Source: JBFXAN01 sp050184225 (GTDB lineage Bacteria > Chloroflexota > Dehalococcoidia > CAUJGQ01). From it: a DNA stretch of 10,538 nucleotides. Below are positions 6,210 to 10,538 of the stretch, in pieces (the first letter of the stretch is position 1; the number at the start of each line of letters is the position of its first letter). Under the pieces are notes generated by a model that was given only the letters and a program-made list of their open reading frames with translations, searched no databases and was not told the origin of the DNA. The position numbers and the translations under genes are program-made. The stretch is from contig JBFXAN010000209.1 in NCBI GenBank assembly GCA_050184225.1, forward strand, positions 1-10,538. The letters run 5' to 3'.

Positions 6210-6617
6210 TCACCCGGACGTGGTTGGGTCGTATGGTACGACGCTCTCCTGTTCGTTGGCGTCGTTGCGGGCGACGATCGCCATTGCCGCATCGGTGGCG
6301 CTCAGGTTCACCGGCTGATGGGGCACATCGGCAGCGATAAACAGGAAATCGCCTGCCTCGCAGATCAGCGACTCCTGCAACCCGTCGCCGAATCGTGTAT
6401 CCACCCGGCCCTGGAGGATGTAGATCGCCGTCTCATACCCTTTGTGGATGTGCGGTTCGGCGGCGCCGCCCGGTGGAATGACGACAAGGTTCATCGAGAT
6501 CCCGCTCGCGCCCGCCGTCTGTTCCGAGATGCCGACGAAGTACGGAAGCCGCTGCTTCGACGCCGTCTCCGCCTCCGGTCGCACGAGCACGACCCGACGC
6601 TGGTCCGTGGTTGCCAT
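6210..6617 (-). CDS. Single-domain cupin protein
   Basis: A 135-residue protein with one cupin barrel. Motif 1 is PHIHKGYETAIYILQG (55-70) with metal ligands His56, His58 and Glu62. Motif 2 is GDFLFIAADVPHQPVN (89-104) with His100. The complete 2-His/Glu/His set predicts a bound divalent metal. Small cupins act as isomerases, dioxygenases or ligand sensors, and nothing here decides between these. The start is ATG 6617, with GGAGGT six bases upstream. The frame is open further to 6773, but that extension (beginning MSLCSCCCCS) overlaps the MFS gene and looks non-coding. It sits 82 bp after the MFS gene and 76 bp before the PNPOx gene on the same strand, so it probably shares their transcript. 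Confidence 0.88.
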   Translation of the reverse strand: MATTDQRRVVLVRPEAETASKQRLPYFVGISEQTAGASGISMNLVVIPPGGAAEPHIHKGYETAIYILQGRVDTRFGDGLQESLICEAGDFLFIAADVPHQPVNLSATDAAMAIVARNDANEQESVVPYDPTTSG

Positions 6618-6699
6618 GCGGACACCTCCAATCGGCATGATACGAGATTCCTCGCGGGGACTTTGTGACGAGTCATCGACCAGGGGCGCGGTGATCGGG

Positions 6700-7893
6700 T
6701 CATTGTGACGGCGTTGCCTCGCGCGTGGCCGGCGCACCAGCCGCGAGCAACAGCAGCATGAGCACAGGGACAAGCACGTAGAGCATAAGCCCGGTGGTCA
6801 GACCGGTGGCATCGGAGACGGCGCCGACGAGCGGCGGAAAAGCGATGCCGAGCAGGCCGATGGTCGAGACCACTGCGCTGGTCGTGCCCGCCTGGCCCGG
6901 GCGCATGCCAAGGATCACCGCCTGCAGCACGGAGTAGAAGACGGCGCCGGTGAACCCAAACGCAAAGGCAGACACTGCCTGAATCACGACGAATCGGGCG
7001 ATGATCAGGGTGGCCACCGCGAGTCCGACACCGGCCGCGAAGACGAGCAGCGCGGTCCGGGGCGCCAATGCCCTGCTGACGCGGTCAACGGCGAGAAACC
7101 CGGCCAGACCGCCGCTGACGCCCACGGCGACGAGCAGCGTTGCGACACCAGCCGGTGTTTCACGCACCTGCTCCAGATAGACAATGGTGAAGCCCCAGAA
7201 CGGCTCATCGAGAACGCCGAAGAGGGCGCTGACCAGCGCGAGCAGGACGATCCGCGGGTCGCGCAGGACGGAGAGAACGCCGCGAACTGGTGTGTGATCC
7301 TCCGACGCCGGCGGCCGTGGCGGTGGAAATCGTTGAAAGACGAGCCAGAGCGCATAAAGCGCCATCAGGACCGCCGCGGCGAGGAAGACGGACCGCCAGC
7401 CGGCGCCGAGCGCGGCGGCTGCGGCCAGCGTCAGCGGCCCAAGCAGATCGCCAACCGCACCGAATGCGTTGACCCGCGCCAGGGCGGGAGCCAGTTGATC
7501 GTGATACAGGTCGACGAGCGCGACTTCGCAGCCGGAGACGAACGCATCGGTAGACATTCCCCAGAGAAAGCTCACGACGACCAGCAGCAGAAACGAGTCG
7601 GCAATCGCAAAGCCTGCCAGGCAGAACGCCTGCACGAATGCACCACCGGCGGCAAGCACGCGCCGATCGACGTAGTCGGCGGCGACGGCAAAGCCGTGCT
7701 CGAGGATCCCGCCGGCCGGCAGCGCCGTCAGCACAACACCGGCCTGGACGTAGGTCAGCCCAAGGTCATCTTGGATCGGTGCGATTGCTCCGGCTGGGAA
7801 GAACGTAAACCACTCATCCGCGAGGCGCACCAGCATCAGCGCGGCGACAAGCGAGAGCGGCGCGCGGACCGCGAGTGGGAAGAGCCATTTCAT
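6700..7893 (-). CDS. MFS transporter
   Basis: A 397-residue, strongly hydrophobic membrane protein with about twelve predicted transmembrane segments in two halves. They are separated by a proline-rich, charged cytoplasmic loop around residues 187-212. The loop between TM2 and TM3 reads GFAVAADYVDRR (67-78), a variant of the MFS motif A (G-x3-D-x2-G/D-R-R). Acidic and arginine residues in the first helices (RLADEW) suggest proton coupling. The family moves small solutes, and this subgroup is more often exporters than sugar importers. The substrate is not predictable. ATG 7893-7891 overlaps the TGA of the upstream channel gene as ATGA, so the pair is coupled. Context with a GNAT/hydrolase fusion and a cupin would suit export of a small molecule, but that is inference. 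Confidence 0.92.
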   Translation of the reverse strand: MKWLFPLAVRAPLSLVAALMLVRLADEWFTFFPAGAIAPIQDDLGLTYVQAGVVLTALPAGGILEHGFAVAADYVDRRVLAAGGAFVQAFCLAGFAIADSFLLLVVVSFLWGMSTDAFVSGCEVALVDLYHDQLAPALARVNAFGAVGDLLGPLTLAAAAALGAGWRSVFLAAAVLMALYALWLVFQRFPPPRPPASEDHTPVRGVLSVLRDPRIVLLALVSALFGVLDEPFWGFTIVYLEQVRETPAGVATLLVAVGVSGGLAGFLAVDRVSRALAPRTALLVFAAGVGLAVATLIIARFVVIQAVSAFAFGFTGAVFYSVLQAVILGMRPGQAGTTSAVVSTIGLLGIAFPPLVGAVSDATGLTTGLMLYVLVPVLMLLLLAAGAPATREATPSQ

Positions 7894-8765
7894 CTGAGCA
7901 GCGTGGCGCCGGCCGGGTGCGTGGCGTCCTCCGGCACGCCGTTGGCCGGCGTCTCCGTTGCCGATGGGGGCATCGATGGCTGCCCATTGAGTTGCTCCCG
8001 CAGCTGCTGGATCTCGTCACGGAGTGACTGAAGCACCTGGGCGTCGGCCGGCGGGCTGGCCGGGACCGGCTGACCGGCGCCGAGAAGAACTGCCGCGAAC
8101 GAACCGGCGACGTAGCCGGCGAAGCCGAGGGAGTAGATCATGACGAAGATCGCGAGCATGCGGCCCTCGGAGGACACCGGATACAACTCGCCTCCGATCG
8201 TCGTCAACGTCGATGTGGTCCACCAGATCGAATCGCCAAGCGTGCGGATGTTCGCGTCCGGATGCGTGTGTTCGATCGCGTACATCCCGGCCGACGACAA
8301 GGACATGAGGAACAGCGTGAGCAGCCCGATATAGAGCGCCGGATGCAGCCCCAGTGTGCGATGCAACCAATCGGTTCCCCGTTTCCCACCAGAGACGATC
8401 CCGGAGATCTCGACCGTCGGCGTGGCGCGGGCAACGGTGAAGATCCGCAGCACCCGCAGGAAGGGGATCACCAGCGCCACCGCCGCGATCCAGTTGTGTC
8501 GGAGGAACTGCACCTTGGAGGGCGCGAATGCCAGCCGGCCGAAAAAGTCGATGCCGAACGCTGCCCAGATCAGCGTCATCGCCAGATTGACGCGACGCGT
8601 GGCGCGTGGCGACAGGTCCATCGTGTACTGGGCAATCAGCAGAACGAGGAAGACGACCGCGAGCGCCGTCATCAGCAATTCGACGATCTGGCCGATCCGT
8701 CTGGTCTGCAGGGCACGCTTCGCCGCCATACGCATCAGCATATCGTGTCGATGTGAGGGTGACAC
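7890..8765 (-). CDS. 6TM voltage-gated-type ion channel with atypical selectivity filter
   Basis: A 291-residue membrane protein. Hydrophobic segments lie near residues 26-48, 59-80, 91-103, 143-165 and 202-229. The short stretch PFLRVLRIFTVARA (101-114) resembles a reduced S4 sensor with three spaced arginines. A pore helix and filter, WWTTSTLTTIGGELYPV (181-197), stand between the last two segments as in potassium channels. The filter reads TTIGGELYP where a K+ channel has TTVGYGDxxP: the tyrosine is missing and Asp becomes Glu. Residues 241-261 (DAQVLQSLRDEIQQLREQLN) form a short coiled coil that could tetramerise the C-termini. The GTG at 8765 is chosen because GGTGGAG lies 8 bases upstream. 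ATGs at 8741, 8735 and 8729 lack such a site. It is first in the six-gene operon. Confidence 0.87.
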   Translation of the reverse strand: MSPSHRHDMLMRMAAKRALQTRRIGQIVELLMTALAVVFLVLLIAQYTMDLSPRATRRVNLAMTLIWAAFGIDFFGRLAFAPSKVQFLRHNWIAAVALVIPFLRVLRIFTVARATPTVEISGIVSGGKRGTDWLHRTLGLHPALYIGLLTLFLMSLSSAGMYAIEHTHPDANIRTLGDSIWWTTSTLTTIGGELYPVSSEGRMLAIFVMIYSLGFAGYVAGSFAAVLLGAGQPVPASPPADAQVLQSLRDEIQQLREQLNGQPSMPPSATETPANGVPEDATHPAGATLLR

Positions 8766-8810
8766 CTGCTAGACTCCACCCACCGAATGCAATCGGAAGG
8801 AGCACCTATC

Positions 8811-9740
8811 ATGCGCATCGGAATTGGCCTTGGCATCTCCGGCGGGCCGGCGACCTTTGACCAATTAATCACGGAGACCGAACAGGCGGAGCAATCCGGC
8901 TTCTCCTCCGTGTGGATCGCCAACATCTTCAGCTATGACGCGCTCACCGTGCTGGCCTTCGCGGCGCGGGCGACCCAGCGGATCGAAGTCGGCTCGTTTG
9001 TGATCCCGACCTATCCCCGCCACCCGGTCGCCCTGGCGCAGCAGGCGCTCACCGTGCAGGCGGTGACGGGCGGCCGCCTCGCACTCGGCATTGGCCTCAG
9101 TCACAAGATCGTGATCGAGGACATGTTTGGCCTCGACTATTCGAAGCCGATCCCGCACACGCGCGAGTACCTCACAGTGCTCAACAGCCTCCTCGCCGGC
9201 GAGCGCACCGTCTTCCAGGGCGAGCACTACCGGGTCGCGGCGCAACTGACGATCCCGGGCGCGACCAAGCCGCCCGTCCTCGTGGCCGCATTGGGACCAG
9301 ACATGCTGCGGCTCTGCGGCCGGCTGGCGGATGGCACCGCGACCTGGATGGGCGGCATCACCTATCTCCGCGACGTGGCGGTGCCAACGATCACCGCTGC
9401 CGCCGACCGTGCCGGCCGATCGGCGCCGCGGATCGTCGCGGGTTTGCCGATCTGCGTCACGAACGATGTCACGGCAGCACGCGCCGATGCCGAACGCAAC
9501 TTCGCTACCTACGGCCGTCTGCCGTCCTATCGAGCGACGCTGGATCGCGGCGGCGCCGCTGGACCCGGAGACGTCGCGATCCTCGGCAACGAATCGGAGG
9601 TCGAGACGCAGGTCCAGGCGCTCGCCACTGCCGGTGTCACCGACTTCAACGGCGTCATCTTCTCGGCGACCGGCGGGAGCACAGAGCGCACCTACGAGCT
9701 ACTCGCACACCTGGCCTCGCAGCAACTCGCAGCGGTATAG
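8811..9740 (+). CDS. LLM-class F420-dependent oxidoreductase (MSMEG_4879/TIGR03564-like)
   Basis: A 309-residue luciferase-like TIM-barrel enzyme. The start at ATG 8811 has GGAAGGAG (8795-8802) eight bases upstream. An in-frame ATG at 8787 lacks a ribosome site. Landmarks are MRIGIGLGISGG (1-12), SGFSSVWIANIFSYDAL (29-45), VGSFVIPTYPRHP (60-72), TGGRLALGIGLSH (86-98) and ADGTATWM (173-180). The cofactor is probably coenzyme F420. The length and the GLSH-IEDMFGLDY stretch resemble the MSMEG_4879-type subgroup as I remember it. The substrate is unknown. It is clearly diverged from the LLM protein at 1834, so this is not a local duplication. Its start codon is only 45 bp from that of the divergent channel gene, so the promoter must lie largely inside that gene's 5' end. 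Confidence 0.91.
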   Translation: MRIGIGLGISGGPATFDQLITETEQAEQSGFSSVWIANIFSYDALTVLAFAARATQRIEVGSFVIPTYPRHPVALAQQALTVQAVTGGRLALGIGLSHKIVIEDMFGLDYSKPIPHTREYLTVLNSLLAGERTVFQGEHYRVAAQLTIPGATKPPVLVAALGPDMLRLCGRLADGTATWMGGITYLRDVAVPTITAAADRAGRSAPRIVAGLPICVTNDVTAARADAERNFATYGRLPSYRATLDRGGAAGPGDVAILGNESEVETQVQALATAGVTDFNGVIFSATGGSTERTYELLAHLASQQLAAV

Positions 9741-9748
9741 ATGGGCGG

Positions 9749-9878
9749 CCCTCACCCCGGCTCGCTGCGCTCGCCACCCCTCTCCCGCCGGAGCGGGCGA
9801 GGGGGATACTGGCAAACCTCGGTTGAGTAAGGCTCCCCCTCGCCCGTCGCGACGGGAGAGGGGGCCGGGGGGTGAGGG
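9749..9878. repeat. ~130-bp long inverted-repeat (REP/MITE-like) element
   Basis: The outer arms are CCCTCACCCCGGC (9749-9761) and GCCGGGGGGTGAGGG (9864-9878), complementary with two extra bases on the right. Inside them, 9777-9806 and 9834-9863 are near-complementary 30-base arms, and each also folds on itself around CCCGC/GCGGG and CCGTC/GACGG. About 27 bases, less repetitive, separate the arms. The left arm carries an extra CTCGCTGCGCTCGCC segment. The element fills almost the whole gap between the LLM gene (stop 9740) and the deacylase gene (ATG 9886). It has no coding capacity. Similar CCCTCACCCC...CTCTCCC palindromes are common dispersed repeats in many GC-rich genomes; copy number here cannot be seen from one window. 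Confidence 0.8.
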
Positions 9879-9885
9879 TCTTTCC
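9871..9885 (+). promoter_or_regulatory. Ribosome site of the deacylase gene supplied by the repeat arm
   Basis: The last bases of the repeat's right arm (GGTGAGGG, 9871-9878) lie 7 bases before ATG 9886 and are the only purine-rich Shine-Dalgarno candidate for this gene. If the arm pairs with its partner in the mRNA, the site would be hidden in a stem. Confidence 0.45.
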
Positions 9886-10371
9886 ATGCCGATCCGCAAC
9901 AACGTCACGCGGCTGCTCGACCAGCGCAAGATCTGGTACCAGCCGGTGGAATACGATCCATCCAGCTTTCATTCAGCGACCGAAGTCGCGGCACTGGTCG
10001 GCGCGCCCTCCGGCCAGGTCTTCAAGACGATCGTCATCGTCCGCGAAGCGAAGGGACAGCGCCCCCTCCTCGTCATCGTGCCGGGCGATGGTGAGGTGGA
10101 TCTGAAGCGGCTGGCATCCGAGCTCGGCGAAAAGAAACTGCGGGCTGCACCCCAACGCGAGGCGGAGGCGCTGACCAGGCTCCAGGTCGGCGGCATCAGC
10201 GCGCTCGCTCTCATCAACCGCGGCTTCGACGTCGTTCTCGACCGCACCGCCGAACGCTACGCCGCCGACGGCATCTATGTCAGCGGCGGACAGCGCGGCC
10301 TCAACGTGAAGATCAAACCCGCCGATCTGCTCGCAATCACCGGCGGCCGGCTGCTCGATGCGATGAAGTGA
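9886..10371 (+). CDS. ybaK: YbaK/EbsC-family aminoacyl-tRNA deacylase
   Basis: A 161-residue cytoplasmic protein of the YbaK/ProX editing-domain family. These proteins hydrolyse mischarged tRNA, classically Cys-tRNA(Pro). The conserved lysine of the active-site strand is present as VFKTIVIV (Lys47). The later glycine loop VGGISALALINRG (101-113) and the YbaK-type ending YVSGGQRGLNVKIKPADLL (131-149) complete the fold. The usual Pro of GGISP is Ala106, and the LALIN that follows recalls the prolyl-editing branch, so tRNA specificity is open. The length is normal. The start at ATG 9886 matches the family N-terminus. The frame is open far upstream, but through the repeat and out of frame with the LLM gene, so an earlier start is not credible. 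Inverted repeats flank the gene on both sides. Confidence 0.9.
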   Translation: MPIRNNVTRLLDQRKIWYQPVEYDPSSFHSATEVAALVGAPSGQVFKTIVIVREAKGQRPLLVIVPGDGEVDLKRLASELGEKKLRAAPQREAEALTRLQVGGISALALINRGFDVVLDRTAERYAADGIYVSGGQRGLNVKIKPADLLAITGGRLLDAMK

Positions 10372-10380
10372 TCTGAACCA

Positions 10381-10434
10381 CCTCCCCTCCCCAGCCCCGC
10401 CCCAACGCCTTGAGGCGGGGCTGGGGAGGGGAGG
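10381..10434. repeat. Perfect 21-bp inverted repeat with 12-base loop
   Basis: Positions 10381-10401 (beginning CCTCCCCTCCCC) and 10414-10434 are exact reverse complements, separated by ccaacgccttga. The dyad begins nine bases after the deacylase stop codon. A stem this stable would block RNA polymerase or exonuclease, yet no T-run follows in either direction. A dispersed palindromic element that may double as a transcript end is therefore more likely than a standard terminator. Confidence 0.8.
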
Positions 10435-10452
10435 AAAAGACATCCACCAGCG

Positions 10453-10481
10453 TTGACCTAACGCATGTTAGGGGTTATTCT
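10453..10481 (+). promoter_or_regulatory. Candidate promoter with an internal operator dyad, facing out of the window
   Basis: TTGACC (10453-10458, five of six matches to -35) and TATTCT (10476-10481, four of six) are 17 bases apart. Between and partly over the -35 box lies CCTAAC-gcat-GTTAGG (10457-10472), a perfect 6-bp dyad with 4-base centre. This is the placement expected for a repressor or MerR-type regulator site. The gene it would serve lies beyond the right end. The remaining bases to 10538 hold no gene I can support. Confidence 0.45.
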
Positions 10482-10538
10482 CTGCGCACTTTCCGTAAGC
10501 GGACCATCCTCCTGCCTGCGTCACGCGGGCGCGGATGC

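Noticed and set aside
6637..6642. TATCAT on the minus strand as a -10 box before the cupin
   Set aside because: It would leave a leader of only about a dozen bases with the ribosome site at the very 5' end, and there is no -35 box. Shared transcription with the MFS gene is simpler.
6063..6668. A 201-residue plus-strand frame opposite the cupin and PNPOx genes
   Set aside because: No recognisable motifs, and both genes on the other strand have family signatures and ribosome sites.
6618..6773. N-terminal extension of the cupin (MSLCSCCCCS...), tempting as a cysteine-rich segment
   Set aside because: It overlaps the MFS gene, and ATG 6617 has a near-perfect GGAGGT site. The cysteines come from reading the MFS leucine-rich tail in another frame.
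7294..8031. A 245-residue plus-strand frame across the MFS/channel boundary
   Set aside because: The composition is that of an antisense shadow, and it runs opposite two well-supported membrane protein genes.
8770..8775. TAGACT as the promoter of the second LLM gene
   Set aside because: No -35 box is present at 16-18 bases. I kept it only as part of the recurring TAnACT observation.
10535..10537. ATG at the right edge as the start of the gene behind the 10453 promoter
   Set aside because: Only four bases of the window remain from this ATG and there is no clear ribosome site before it, so it cannot be supported.
1..10538. Search for tRNA/rRNA genes, CRISPR arrays, transposases and phage or toxin-antitoxin genes
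   Set aside because: I saw none by eye. The only repeats are the two inverted-repeat elements near the right end.

Overview
The window reads as a fragment of a GC-rich bacterial chromosome. It is densely coded, with short intergenic gaps, strong GGAGG-type ribosome sites and no tRNA, rRNA, CRISPR or transposase. Two luciferase-like monooxygenase (LLM) F420-dependent oxidoreductases, two PNPOx-type flavin/F420 split-barrel proteins, an imidazolonepropionase-like amidohydrolase and GC-rich palindromic repeats together suggest a coenzyme F420-using bacterium. A Thermomicrobia/Chloroflexota-like lineage is my best guess and an actinobacterium is the alternative; this is inference from gene content, not a database match.

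Layout. Left part (1-1833): a 3'-truncated metal-dependent amidohydrolase and a PNPOx-family protein, both on the minus strand and separated by 77 bp. A 142-bp divergent intergenic region follows. Plus-strand block (1834-3931): an LLM oxidoreductase, a small predicted lipoprotein with a DUF5666-like tail, and a dual-specificity-type phosphatase. The phosphatase ends in a 13-bp convergent overlap with the next block.

Minus-strand block (8765 down to 3919): six co-directional genes that look like one operon. In transcription order they are a 6TM ion channel with an atypical selectivity filter, an MFS transporter, a cupin, a second PNPOx-family protein, a GNAT-serine beta-lactamase-like fusion and a small cysteine-containing protein. 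Three of the five junctions are 4-base start/stop overlaps (ATGA, ATGA, TTGA), and the other two gaps are 76 and 82 bp. Channel, exporter, cupin, acetyltransferase and acyl-serine hydrolase together suggest export and modification of a small molecule, but the sequence does not name a substrate.

Right part (8811-10538): a second LLM oxidoreductase is divergent from the operon with only 45 bp between start codons. A ~130-bp inverted-repeat element follows, ending 7 bases before a YbaK-type aminoacyl-tRNA deacylase gene and apparently providing its ribosome site. Beyond that gene lies a perfect 21-bp inverted repeat, then a candidate promoter with a dyad between its -35 and -10 boxes, pointing out of the window.

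No gene-free stretch exceeds 300 bases. The largest are 10372-10538, 2791-2952, 9741-9885 and 1692-1833, and their contents are listed as features. The points most worth a second look are the acetyltransferase/beta-lactamase fusion with its internal ribosome site, the channel filter lacking the GYGD tyrosine, and the repeat element that abuts the deacylase start.
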